38,450 nt of DNA from an uncultured Bacteroidales bacterium (GCA_937901455.1 CALDIA010000069.1:1-38450), one strand, 5' to 3'; counted from the first letter of the stretch, positions 26,366-34,723 are shown. Notes: a model not told the origin generated them from the letters alone. Program-made: numbers and translations.

Positions 26366-26926
26366 TTATTCGTTATACATTTTCGATATTTCCTTTTTCA
26401 GACGGTTGCGGGCATGGTTAAGATGCCAAGCAGATGTACTTTCAGTGATACCCAGCGATTGGGCAATCTCCGCATGTGAATAGCCTTCCATCACATACAT
26501 GTTGAAAACCGTACGCATATTGGGAGGCAGTTGCTGTACCAGCGCCACCAATTCATCTGCCGACATCCGGGCAATTGCATCATTCGCACCCGTTGAGACG
26601 AATGTAGTGTTGCTGATTTGCTCCAATTCAGAGGTTTCAAACTTCATTCCGTACTTCCGGCGATAGTCCAAAGCCGCATTCACGACCACTCTTCGCATCC
26701 AAGCTTCAAAAGAACCCGTGTTTTCGTATTTGTCGAGGTTAGAAAACACTTTCAAGAACCCCTCGTTGAGCATATCATCAGCCTCGTCGGTGCTGTCGGC
26801 ATAGCGCATGCATACCGAATACATCAGGCCGTAGTAATGCTTGAACAGCTTGTGCTGCGCCCTTGGGCTGCCCTCGCGGGCGTCATCCACCCAACGGGCT
26901 ATTCTCGCATTCAAACGCTCATTCAT
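26366..26926 (-). CDS. ECF-type RNA polymerase sigma factor
   Basis: The 186-residue protein has sigma region 2 at about 25-95 (YYGLMYSVCMRYADSTDEAD, then FEAWMRRVVVNAALDYRR) and region 4 at about 125-180 (LPPNMRTVFNMYVMEGYSHA, then GITESTSAWHLNHARNRLKK), separated by a short linker. It lacks region 3, as expected for ECF sigmas, and it directs RNA polymerase to its own set of promoters. It sits between a PorT-like barrel gene and the putative anti-sigma gene, so an envelope-stress role is plausible. No target promoter can be identified from this window. Confidence 0.95.
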   Translation of the reverse strand: MNERLNARIARWVDDAREGSPRAQHKLFKHYYGLMYSVCMRYADSTDEADDMLNEGFLKVFSNLDKYENTGSFEAWMRRVVVNAALDYRRKYGMKFETSELEQISNTTFVSTGANDAIARMSADELVALVQQLPPNMRTVFNMYVMEGYSHAEIAQSLGITESTSAWHLNHARNRLKKEISKMYNE

Positions 26927-26973
26927 GATATATAACGAAATCTACAACAACAATCTTGGGTCTTCCACAATAA

Positions 26974-27555
26974 TTATTTAATAAACTTAAATCCCAACGA
27001 AACCACAAACATGTTCTGCAGCCTTGCCTTGGAAGAGTCGGTAGTGGTCTTGTCGGCCGAGATATCGTATCTCCCGTCAATGGCAAAGCGCCACACGTCA
27101 ATCCCGAGGCCTATCTGCCCGCCCCATTGCAGATGAGAGGCCACATCACTCACCGTGGACGCCTGCAGCAGATGATTGTTGATAAGTACAGCCACCCGCG
27201 GGCCCACAAGAAAGTGCAACTTGAAATTACTATTATTGAGAAAATGGTGACCTATCAGGAGTGGTATATCCAAAAAGTGCTGGCGCATACGGTAGTTTTC
27301 CCTGAATTCGCCTATAATGTGCTGGAAGTCAGTATTGCGAAACGAATAGTTCACCTCAGGCTGAAAAAAAAATGCCCTACCGATTCTAAAGAAGGCCCCC
27401 AGGTCGAAGCCTCCTGAGAAATCTTGGAAGTTATCCAACGACACCGTATTCCATGCCGTTTTAACACCGAAGGAGAATTGTGCATCGGCTTTAAGCGGGG
27501 CAAGGGCCAGCGGCAGGGCAATCAGGAGGATGAACAAGGAATGATGTTTGCTCAT
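26974..27555 (-). CDS. PorT-like outer-membrane beta-barrel protein
   Basis: The protein of 193 residues from ATG 27555 begins with a signal peptide (MSKHHSLFILLIALPLALAP, cleaved near ADAQ). It continues with alternating amphipathic strands: FSFGVKTAWNTVSLDNFQDF, GAFFRIGRAFFFQPEVNYSF, LQWGGQIGLGIDVWRFAIDG and a final FVVSLGFKFIK, ending in aromatic and basic residues as barrels do. This fits the outer-membrane beta-barrel (PorT/OMP_b-brl) family. An alternative start at ATG 27573 adds six residues. It is followed 48 bases later by the sigma factor. The substrate, if any, is unknown. Confidence 0.85.
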   Translation of the reverse strand: MSKHHSLFILLIALPLALAPLKADAQFSFGVKTAWNTVSLDNFQDFSGGFDLGAFFRIGRAFFFQPEVNYSFRNTDFQHIIGEFRENYRMRQHFLDIPLLIGHHFLNNSNFKLHFLVGPRVAVLINNHLLQASTVSDVASHLQWGGQIGLGIDVWRFAIDGRYDISADKTTTDSSKARLQNMFVVSLGFKFIK

Positions 27556-27625
27556 ATCATCAACTTTAGACATTAGCTATAATTTTTTCCAACATTCAGT
27601 GTAACGTTGAATCAGGAATTTTATT

Positions 27626-29101
27626 TTATTCCCATCCATCGAAAATCTCGGGGCCATACACATGATGCTCTCCCTGATGGCTATGAGCCCACACTTGGGC
27701 AAAGAAGGGGCTGTGCGCGCTGAGGTCGTCATAGTCCCAGGAGGGGGGTATGCAATCAGGACACCAATGGCCACCTTCGAGCACCAGTTTCGGGGAAGCC
27801 TCAAAAGTGTGCCCCTTGTGGCACTGCCACTGCAACATCTCAGCGGGGTCTCCGCCATACTGGGTGGACAACAACTTGCCTCCACGAAACTCGGCTGCGG
27901 CTTGTAACTCCGCAGCGGTCAGCTCCGACAAAGGCTTCGACTCATCGTATCCGTGGTCAATCTGCACCGCCTCCCTTGGATCATCGGGCACTGAGAGGTC
28001 CATCTCATCCCAATCGGGAATATTGCGCCAAGCCTCCTCACTGCCATAATAGGCATGGATGCGGTTCATGTCATGATGCTTGATCCACCACTGGGTTCCC
28101 CAGCGCTTCTTGTAGGCAATGGGCAGCATCACCCCCTTCATGATAAAGGCCGGCACTATTTTGGCCATCTTGAAGACCTTGGGCAACGATTGCTGCATCT
28201 GGGCAAAATAGTCATCCACCGGCATATACTCCCTAAAGTGCAAAAACTGCTCGAGCACGTCAGCGTCCAAATAGTACTGGCCGTGGAAATTGCGCAGCAC
28301 AAACCAATTGGAATTGAAAATCTTTTCGGGTTTGGGGCAATAGCAAGCTTTCAGGATTTTACACTCAAACTCGTAGTTGGTCATGCGATAGTCGGGGCCG
28401 CTGCTGATATTGTAGAAGTGGTTCCAGAACTCATCGGGCACCTCTTCTCCGCACACCCGGGCAAGCAACCGACCGGAGTCTTCCACGGTAGCCCATTCCA
28501 GCACACCTTTTATCGGAACATGGAACATGATGGGGTCGAAATTTTTGAGGATGCCTGGATAGAGAATACCAGACTGTCGGAGAGATACCCAATGTTTAAG
28601 TCCCGAGTCGGCGAAAATGCGTTCCGCCTTGATCTTGCTGACACCATAGTGGTCGTAAACACTGGCGCAGACGGGGTCGCCGATGCGTCCCCAGTGGACG
28701 GGCACATTCCGGTCAGAGGTCTGCGCCACCGAGCCAATATAAACAGCCTTGATATCATCGGCATTGGGTTGCGCAAGGATAGCCCTGACTACATTCTGTG
28801 CAGCGGTCACATTTACATGCAAGGTTTTCTTAGGATAGTAATCGGCCGAAGGGGAGACCATGCCGCCCACATGCAGCACATAATCTGCCCCCGTGACACC
28901 CGCGAGCACATCCTCGTAACGAGTCAAGTCGCCCCACACCACCTTGATCTGGTCTTGCAGGGGGGCCAGTTTTTTGATATTCTTCTCGCTCTTTCGCGCC
29001 AGAACCACGATATTGAGACGGTCGCGCTGCTTGAGCAACTCATGCAATCCGGCCCACCCCATCACACCAGTGGCACCGGTCAAAAACACAGTCTTTTTCA
29101 T
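27626..29101 (-). CDS. SDR-type NAD(P)-dependent epimerase/dehydratase with C-terminal zinc ribbon
   Basis: The 491-residue protein opens with an extended-SDR Rossmann fold: GATGVMG at 9-15, GDL at 57-59, Ser124 in YIGSVA, and the catalytic YGVSK with Tyr152 and Lys156. It probably acts on a nucleotide-linked sugar, sterol or similar substrate; the substrate is not known. About 330-420 is an unassigned linker region. The C-terminus carries C427-x2-GH (WQCHKGHTF) and C447-x2-C450 (HWCPDC), a zinc-ribbon pattern of the W-x-C-x2-GH...CPxC type. The frame is open to a TTG at 29113, but the ATG at 29101 (MKKTVFLTG) fits SDR starts and lies 14 bases after the M16 stop. Confidence 0.85.
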   Translation of the reverse strand: MKKTVFLTGATGVMGWAGLHELLKQRDRLNIVVLARKSEKNIKKLAPLQDQIKVVWGDLTRYEDVLAGVTGADYVLHVGGMVSPSADYYPKKTLHVNVTAAQNVVRAILAQPNADDIKAVYIGSVAQTSDRNVPVHWGRIGDPVCASVYDHYGVSKIKAERIFADSGLKHWVSLRQSGILYPGILKNFDPIMFHVPIKGVLEWATVEDSGRLLARVCGEEVPDEFWNHFYNISSGPDYRMTNYEFECKILKACYCPKPEKIFNSNWFVLRNFHGQYYLDADVLEQFLHFREYMPVDDYFAQMQQSLPKVFKMAKIVPAFIMKGVMLPIAYKKRWGTQWWIKHHDMNRIHAYYGSEEAWRNIPDWDEMDLSVPDDPREAVQIDHGYDESKPLSELTAAELQAAAEFRGGKLLSTQYGGDPAEMLQWQCHKGHTFEASPKLVLEGGHWCPDCIPPSWDYDDLSAHSPFFAQVWAHSHQGEHHVYGPEIFDGWE

Positions 29102-29115
29102 ATATTTACTCAATT

Positions 29116-32025
29116 CTAATATCCGAATATGTCTTCCAAGGTCAGCACGCGCACTGGCCCGAACTTCTCTTCCACCGTCTTCAAATCCACTTCACTTTCC
29201 GTGGCCAGTATCATATAAGTCTTTGCTTTCCCCTTGATATACTTCTGGTTGAATTGCCGCACATCCTCCATGGTAAAACCGTCAATGCTGTCATAGACAT
29301 CCCTGCGATAGTCGTGGGCAATTCCCATCTTACGATTATTCAAATAGGTATTAATGATCGACATCTTGGTAATTCTGGCGGCGGCGATATTCTGTTTGGC
29401 ACTCTCCTTGGCAAGACTCAAGGCTGGCTCTGACAGCGGCATATCGTCAAACAGCTCGTCAAAAGCAGTCATGGCATCCAGAATCTTGTCATTCTGGGTG
29501 GCCACATAAGAATAGTTATACATATGCCCTGTGACCTTTTCGGGAAGCACAAAGGAGGATTGTGCCGTATAGGCCAGCGACCGTTTTTCGCGCATTTCCT
29601 GAAAGACAATGGCATTCATACTGCCGCCAAAGTATTGGTTGTACATGCGTACCATCGGGATAAGGGACGCATCCAGCTTGTCAGAACGCATGGTCGTGAC
29701 AATCCTCGACTGCTTGGCAGGATAGGGCGCATAAAACACCACATCCGCATCGGTAGGCTGCCGCTCAAAGACCCTGGGCGTGGGAGGTGTGGCAAAATGC
29801 TTAGGCAACTTGTAGTATTTCGACAGCAGCTTCTGTACATTATTTATGGAGGAGGGGCCATAGTAGGCTACCTCCAGCTGGTAGGTCAGCAACTTCCTGA
29901 GATGAGCCAACAGGGTATCGCCATTCAAAGACTTCACCTGCTCGTCTGTGAGTTGATAAGCCACCAAGTCGGGACCGAACTCGCCGTAGGAGCGAAGACA
30001 GTTCAACACACTCGACTGCGATGATTTAGCATCTTTCCGCTGCTTGAGCAAGTCGGCAATATAGTGCCGCATAGCCATAGTATCAGCCTGAGCATGACTG
30101 ACTACATCCATCATCAACTGAAAGGCTGGGACTAAGTTCTCGTCCAATCCTGACAAGGTAATGCTACTTTCCACATCCGACACACTGATATTGTAGCGGC
30201 AAGCCATCGTGTAAAATTGCGTCTTGATTTGGTCCACGGACTTCTTGGCAGTCCCAAGTTCCTGCATATAGCGGGAAACATAGCCCAGCAGCAGGTCATG
30301 CATTTCCCCTGCCGGATAAATCAGACGCAGGGTAAAAATGTCATCCTCTTCATTGTTGACATGATAGATGGGGACCTGCTTTTTATACTGTCCAAAAGTA
30401 ATGGCTTCCTGGAAATCCACGAACAATGGTTCGATGGGCCGCACGGTACGCGTCTTCAGTTTGGCAAAAAAGTCGGATTCGGCATCCCTATTCAGCTGGA
30501 TGGCCGTGATGGGTGGCTTGGTTACATTGGGCAAAGGGGCAGGCTGTCCCTTGCGCTTGTAGATCACCACATAGGCATTGTCGGGGAAATGCTTGTTGGC
30601 AAACTCCACAACATCTTGTTTGGTAATCTTCTCATAATAGGCCAATTCATTGGAGGCATAAAACCAGTCCACATTGTACTCAAAAGCCGAAGCCAAGGCA
30701 TTGGCGCGGGCGCGGTTGTTCTCCAGCTGGCGCATCTTGGAGACCTTTATGTTGTTGAGGGCCGCCTCCATCAAGGATTCGTCAAAACTGCCGCTCTTCA
30801 CCAATGCGAGTTGCTGCAGGAGGAGGTCACGCACCTCCTCCAAGGTCTGCCCCTCATTGGGCCGGCCACTCAACACAAAAGCGGAATTGTCGCACAGCAC
30901 ATAGGGATAGCTGGATGCGCGGTTCACAAGATGGGGGCGGCTCAGGTTCTGATCCATCAGTCCGCACTGCCCATTGGATAGGATATAGTCCAGCATGCGC
31001 ATAATGTACACATCGGGATGGTTCGCCGGCAGGTCCATCCTGAAAGCCACATTCACAAATTCAGCCTCGTGACCATATACGGAACGCTCGATCACACTCT
31101 CAATGGGATCCTCTTCAGGTACCACATAGTGAGGAATCGGATGGGCGACCAATTGGCCGAAGTAGCGGTCAACAATGGCAATGGCCTCGTCGAAATCGAA
31201 ATCACCCGACAGGCAGACAGCCATATTGTTAGGGGCATAATAGGCATTGAAGAAGTTGGAGATGTTGGTTAAAGATGGGTTTTTCAGATGCTCCACGCTG
31301 CCCAGGGTCGTTTGCTGGCCATAGGCGTTATGGGGGAACAGCGCATGCAACATAGCCTCCGAGGCTTTGCGATTGTCGTTAGCCAGCGAGTTGTTCTTCT
31401 CCTCATATACAGTTTCCAATTCCGTATGGAAAAGTCGGAATACGGGTCTCGCAAAGCGTTCATATTGAATGGCCGCCCAATTTTCAAGCTGGTTGGAGGG
31501 GATGTCCTCAATATAGACCGTGTAATCGTTGGAGGTCGCCGCATTGGTGCCCTGCGAGCCGATAAACTTCATCATCTTATCGTACTCGTTCGGGACGGCA
31601 TATCCAGAAGCAATGTACGAGATGCTATCAATCTGCCGATAGAGTGTCGCCCGTTCCTGCGGGTCAGCAGTATGGCGATAAATCTCAAATAGCTGTTCTA
31701 TCTGCTCCAAGAGCGGCTTCTCGGCCTCCCAGTTGGTAGTACCGAACGCAGGCGTGCCCTTGAACATCAGATGCTCGAGGTAATGTGCCAACCCCGTGGT
31801 TTCGGCAGGGTCATGCTTACTGCCTACACGCACTGGAACCAAACATTGAATCCGGGGAGCATCTTTATAAACCGTCAAAAAAACTTTCAAGCCATTCTCC
31901 AACGTATAGATGCGCGTGTGCATGACATCGTGATGATAGGTCACATAATCATACTGCTTGTTTGTCTGCGCGGATACTGAAAGCGCCAAGACAAACAACC
32001 ATAATAGAGGAATCCACTTATTCAT
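29116..32025 (-). CDS. Exported M16-family (insulinase-like) zinc metallopeptidase
   Basis: The 969-residue protein has a signal peptide (MNKWIPLLWLFVLALSVSAQ, 1-20). The inverted zinc motif HYLEH gives His81, Glu84 and His85; the distal Glu lies in ETVYEEKNN at about 208-209. Between them is an insertion of about 45 residues that includes NEYDKMM, seen in Bacteroidota M16 proteins. M16_C domains follow, and the second half is an inactive M16-like repeat without an HxxEH. It is probably periplasmic and cuts peptides. It heads the minus-strand string M16-SDR-barrel-sigma-anti-sigma, and is divergent from the helix-hairpin-helix gene. Confidence 0.93.
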   Translation of the reverse strand: MNKWIPLLWLFVLALSVSAQTNKQYDYVTYHHDVMHTRIYTLENGLKVFLTVYKDAPRIQCLVPVRVGSKHDPAETTGLAHYLEHLMFKGTPAFGTTNWEAEKPLLEQIEQLFEIYRHTADPQERATLYRQIDSISYIASGYAVPNEYDKMMKFIGSQGTNAATSNDYTVYIEDIPSNQLENWAAIQYERFARPVFRLFHTELETVYEEKNNSLANDNRKASEAMLHALFPHNAYGQQTTLGSVEHLKNPSLTNISNFFNAYYAPNNMAVCLSGDFDFDEAIAIVDRYFGQLVAHPIPHYVVPEEDPIESVIERSVYGHEAEFVNVAFRMDLPANHPDVYIMRMLDYILSNGQCGLMDQNLSRPHLVNRASSYPYVLCDNSAFVLSGRPNEGQTLEEVRDLLLQQLALVKSGSFDESLMEAALNNIKVSKMRQLENNRARANALASAFEYNVDWFYASNELAYYEKITKQDVVEFANKHFPDNAYVVIYKRKGQPAPLPNVTKPPITAIQLNRDAESDFFAKLKTRTVRPIEPLFVDFQEAITFGQYKKQVPIYHVNNEEDDIFTLRLIYPAGEMHDLLLGYVSRYMQELGTAKKSVDQIKTQFYTMACRYNISVSDVESSITLSGLDENLVPAFQLMMDVVSHAQADTMAMRHYIADLLKQRKDAKSSQSSVLNCLRSYGEFGPDLVAYQLTDEQVKSLNGDTLLAHLRKLLTYQLEVAYYGPSSINNVQKLLSKYYKLPKHFATPPTPRVFERQPTDADVVFYAPYPAKQSRIVTTMRSDKLDASLIPMVRMYNQYFGGSMNAIVFQEMREKRSLAYTAQSSFVLPEKVTGHMYNYSYVATQNDKILDAMTAFDELFDDMPLSEPALSLAKESAKQNIAAARITKMSIINTYLNNRKMGIAHDYRRDVYDSIDGFTMEDVRQFNQKYIKGKAKTYMILATESEVDLKTVEEKFGPVRVLTLEDIFGY

Positions 32026-32046
32026 CGTCTTCCAATTTTAAAAATG

Positions 32047-32054
32047 CAAAAATA
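32047..32054 (-). promoter_or_regulatory. Promoter -7 box of the M16 peptidase gene
   Basis: TATTTTTG on the minus strand (32054-32047), 21 nt before the ATG at 32025, fits TAnnTTTG. The -33 element is not clear. Confidence 0.5.
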
Positions 32055-32135
32055 GCAATTTGTTTTGAAAAGTTTTTAGCAGTTTGATTTTAACTTTTAA
32101 CTATTGGATGTTGGAGGATGCTGATACACAGGCCT

Positions 32136-32149
32136 TGGGCAAACGCCCA
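32136..32149. repeat. Short perfect hairpin between the divergent M16 and HhH genes
   Basis: TGGGC (32136-32140) and GCCCA (32145-32149) form a 5-bp stem around a 4-base loop. No T-run adjoins it, so terminator function is not supported. Confidence 0.35.
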
Positions 32150-32179
32150 TCTTGAATAGTAAATATTTTATTAATATTT

Positions 32180-32210
32180 TTTGAAACTATTTATATTTTT
32201 TATATCTTTG
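32180..32210 (+). promoter_or_regulatory. Consensus promoter of the HhH gene, giving a leaderless mRNA
   Basis: TTTG (32180-32183), 19 nt, then TATCTTTG (32203-32210) is a textbook Bacteroidota promoter. The ATG at 32215 follows just 4 nt after the box, so the transcript would start at or within a base or two of the start codon. Confidence 0.75.
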
Positions 32211-32214
32211 CCGC

Positions 32215-32904
32215 ATGAAAACGGGTATAAAATTCACAAAAGGAGAATGGATTGGGGCGATGGCGCTGGCGGCCCTGATATTAGGAAGTTACCTCATCTA
32301 CTACTTATATGACGGGAAACAGGAGCCGCCATACGACTTTAGCGCCTTTGAGGCACAGGTAGCGGCTTTTGAGGCGGAGCAGCAACGCCTGGCCGACTCA
32401 ATGGAGGCGGTGCAGGCGCATAGCCGCAGTTTTCGCCCGCGCACCTACTCGTTCGGGGACACCACGCCCCGCAAGGGAAAATACGAAAAGAAGCCCCTGT
32501 ACGAAATCATTCGCCTCGACCTCAACCATTGCGACACCAACGCGGTAAAAACAGTGCCACAGTTTGGCAGCAAACGCGCCGCTAAGTTGGTGGAATATCG
32601 CGACAAACTGGGTGGCTTCTACAGTTTTGAACAGGTGCAGGAGGTTTATATCCTGCAAAGCATAGACACTGGTTTTCTGGCCAAATACTTCTTTATCCGG
32701 GCGGGCGACACCCGAAAGATCAACATTAACACTGCCACATACAAAGAAATGATACAACATCCCTATTTCGATGCATATCTCACGAAGACCATCCTCGCCT
32801 ATCGGGAGAAGCACGGCGCCATACAGGGTTTTTCTGAACTGCAGGAAGTAACACACGCCTACCCGGAACTGATGGCACGATTAAAACATTATGTGGTATT
32901 TTGA
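32215..32904 (+). CDS. Membrane-anchored double helix-hairpin-helix (ComEA-like) protein
   Basis: The 229-residue protein has one N-terminal membrane helix (about 12-32), a Glu/Ala-rich helical stretch at 42-68, a basic linker, and two helix-hairpin-helix modules. The first is near 98-150 (NAVKTVPQFGSKRAAKLVEY, then YSFEQVQEV), the second near 168-215 (KININTATYKEMI, then GFSELQEV). The NINTAT start is the ComEA hallmark. ComEA-type proteins bind double-stranded DNA, often at the outer face of the inner membrane during DNA uptake. No other competence gene is visible here, so the role is open. Confidence 0.85.
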   Translation: MKTGIKFTKGEWIGAMALAALILGSYLIYYLYDGKQEPPYDFSAFEAQVAAFEAEQQRLADSMEAVQAHSRSFRPRTYSFGDTTPRKGKYEKKPLYEIIRLDLNHCDTNAVKTVPQFGSKRAAKLVEYRDKLGGFYSFEQVQEVYILQSIDTGFLAKYFFIRAGDTRKININTATYKEMIQHPYFDAYLTKTILAYREKHGAIQGFSELQEVTHAYPELMARLKHYVVF

Positions 32905-32997
32905 TGTCAACCGTTGGATGTTAGCCGTGCCCAAAAAAAAGGTTAAAGACTAAAAGCCAATCACTAAAATCTTCTCTCAAAAAACCATAAAAAATAG

Positions 32998-33005
32998 TAT
33001 CTTTG
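32998..33005 (+). promoter_or_regulatory. Promoter -7 box of the PHP-DRTGG-ATPase-panC-wecB operon
   Basis: TATCTTTG at 32998-33005 matches TAnnTTTG and lies 23 nt before the GTG start at 33029. The upstream -33 element is weak. Confidence 0.55.
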
Positions 33006-33028
33006 CCGCCTAATTAAAAAACGAAGTT

Positions 33029-33778
33029 GTGAACCTCTTCAAAGCAGACCTACATACACATACGCTATTCTCTCCCTGTGGGGACTTGGAGATGACACCC
33101 GACAATATCATCGACATTGCCAAGCAGCGTGGCCTTGATGTCATTGCCATCACGGATCACAACGCCACCCGCCACTGTCGCTTGGCGGAGCATTATTCCC
33201 ACAACCGCGACATATTCGTCATCTTCGGCGCCGAGGTTACCACCAAGGAAGAGGCCCACTGCTTAGGCTATTTCCCCGATTACGAATCGCTTGATGCCTT
33301 CCAAGACTACCTTGACGAGCACCTCCCTGACATCCCCAACGACCCGGACTTCTTCGGGGACCAAGTACAAATTGACGAGGAGATGAATATCGTGTATGAT
33401 GAACCACGCCTGCTCACCTCCGCTATTGACCAGACCGTCAACCAGATTGCCGACAAGGTACACTCCTTGGGTGGCCTGTTTGTGCCGGCACACATCGACA
33501 AGCAGAAAAACAGTCTTATCGGCCAACTCGGCTTCATCCCCTTCGACTTGGAATACGATGCCGTGGAGCTTTCCGACAAAGGCAACAAAGAGGAGATTCT
33601 CAAAGTTCACAAATATCTTAAAGACAAAACTTTCACCAGAAGTTCAGACGCCCATTTCCCCGACCGTATCGCCTTTTCGCCCTGCTGGTTGCGTATGGAG
33701 ACCCGCAGCTTTGACGAATTCCGCATGGCCCTGCACCACGAAAATGGGAGGGAAGTGATCTTAAAGTTAGAAGTTTAA
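33029..33778 (+). CDS. PHP-domain metal-dependent phosphoesterase
   Basis: The 249-residue protein has the PHP signature His9-x-His11 in DLHTHTLFSPCGDLEM, the ITDHN motif at 41-45, GAEVTTKEEAHCLGYF, VPAHIDK and a late SSDAHFPDRI. These metal ligands form the trinuclear site of the family. The start is GTG 33029 after a promoter. PHP proteins of this size hydrolyse phosphoesters; the substrate is unknown. It is the first gene of a DRTGG and GHKL-ATPase cassette that in other anaerobes is found near [FeFe]-hydrogenase genes. Confidence 0.9.
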   Translation: MNLFKADLHTHTLFSPCGDLEMTPDNIIDIAKQRGLDVIAITDHNATRHCRLAEHYSHNRDIFVIFGAEVTTKEEAHCLGYFPDYESLDAFQDYLDEHLPDIPNDPDFFGDQVQIDEEMNIVYDEPRLLTSAIDQTVNQIADKVHSLGGLFVPAHIDKQKNSLIGQLGFIPFDLEYDAVELSDKGNKEEILKVHKYLKDKTFTRSSDAHFPDRIAFSPCWLRMETRSFDEFRMALHHENGREVILKLEV

Positions 33779-33832
33779 TTTTGGGGGCTTTGTGAACTAA
33801 GTATATTGGATTAACAAGTAAACAACAAAAAT

Positions 33833-34168
33833 ATGACAGTAAAAGACATTATTGAGAAAATGAACCTGAAGGTCTATTCGGGAGAAAACAATCTGGATAC
33901 CGAGATTAAGGGTGGATATGTATCTGACCTGCTGAGCGATGTAATGGGTTTTGCGCAAGAGGGTAATGCTTGGGTGACTTTGCAGACACACAAGAACGTC
34001 ATCGCCATTGCCTCCCTGAAAGAGCTCGCCTGTGTCATTTTGGTCAAGGGCAACGTGCCTGACGACGACATGCTGGAGCAGGCCAAGGAGGAAGAGATTC
34101 CCGTTTTGGGCACCACCGAGCAGACCTTTGAGGTGGCAGGCCAACTGTACTCCATGCTCAACGCCTAA
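33833..34168 (+). CDS. DRTGG-domain small protein
   Basis: The 111-residue cytosolic protein starts MTVKDIIEKMNLKVYSGENN and continues with GGYVSDLLSDVMGFAQEGNA, a core like the DRTGG domains found alone or in front of the CBS and serine-kinase modules. It then has ACVILVKGNVPDDDMLEQAK and EIPVLGTTEQTFEVAGQLY, a small alpha/beta fold. No catalytic motif is seen. The ATPase gene starts four bases after its stop. The role is regulatory by analogy only. Confidence 0.8.
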   Translation: MTVKDIIEKMNLKVYSGENNLDTEIKGGYVSDLLSDVMGFAQEGNAWVTLQTHKNVIAIASLKELACVILVKGNVPDDDMLEQAKEEEIPVLGTTEQTFEVAGQLYSMLNA

Positions 34169-34171
34169 GCC

Positions 34172-34705
34172 ATGAAAGATTTTTCAATGCACATCATGGA
34201 TATCCTCCAAAACTCCACAAGGGCCAAGGCTACGGAGATTATGCTGGAGGTGTTGGAAAACCATGCCACTGACACGCTGACACTCATTTTTAAAGACAAC
34301 GGCTGTGGCATGTCGCCCGAGACTGTAGAGAAGGTCATCAATCCTTTTTTTACCACCCGCACCACCCGAAAAGTAGGTTTAGGGTTGCCGTTACTTAAGC
34401 AAAACACAGAGATGACTGGCGGATCTTTGAATATCCAGTCGGAGGTTAACGTGGGCACAATCGTCACCGCTATCTTCGGACTCACCCATATCGACACACC
34501 GCCCATGGGCGATCTGGCCGGCACGCTCGTGCTAACCATCTCCGCCTACCCCGACATCCGCTTTCTCTTCCACTACAAGCGCGACGACGAGGTGGACTAC
34601 CTGTTAGACACTAATGAAATATACGAAGCCTTGGATGGCATGTCCATCAACTCCCCTGAAATCATCGAATATTTAAAAGAGATGGTGCAGGAGAACATCA
34701 AATAA
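34172..34705 (+). CDS. GHKL (HATPase_c) ATP-binding protein without kinase domain
   Basis: The 177-residue protein is a stand-alone Bergerat-fold ATPase. The N-box HIMDILQNSTRAKATEI has Asn14, the G1 box DNGCGM is at 42-47, and FFTTRTTRKVGLGLPLLKQN contains the F and G2 boxes (GLGLPL, 69-74). NVGTIVTAIF ends the fold at about 101. There is no dimerisation or histidine domain, so it is not a sensor kinase. After residue 110 a small unrecognised tail domain follows. Together with the PHP and DRTGG genes it forms a tight cassette (3-base gap), with panC 18 bases downstream. Confidence 0.85.
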   Translation: MKDFSMHIMDILQNSTRAKATEIMLEVLENHATDTLTLIFKDNGCGMSPETVEKVINPFFTTRTTRKVGLGLPLLKQNTEMTGGSLNIQSEVNVGTIVTAIFGLTHIDTPPMGDLAGTLVLTISAYPDIRFLFHYKRDDEVDYLLDTNEIYEALDGMSINSPEIIEYLKEMVQENIK

Positions 34706-34723
34706 ACGCATAACAAAGCACAA

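Noticed and set aside
27574..27625. An ATTCA/TGAAT inverted repeat after the SDR gene as a terminator
   Set aside because: The stem is only 5 bp and no T-run follows on the minus strand.
28055..29119. A 354-codon plus-strand ORF antisense to the SDR gene
   Set aside because: It is the shadow of a well-conserved enzyme on the opposite strand; it shows no recognisable domain and is rich in His and Ile as antisense frames are.
30217..30981. A 254-codon plus-strand ORF antisense to the M16 peptidase
   Set aside because: It overlaps conserved M16 sequence and has no independent features.
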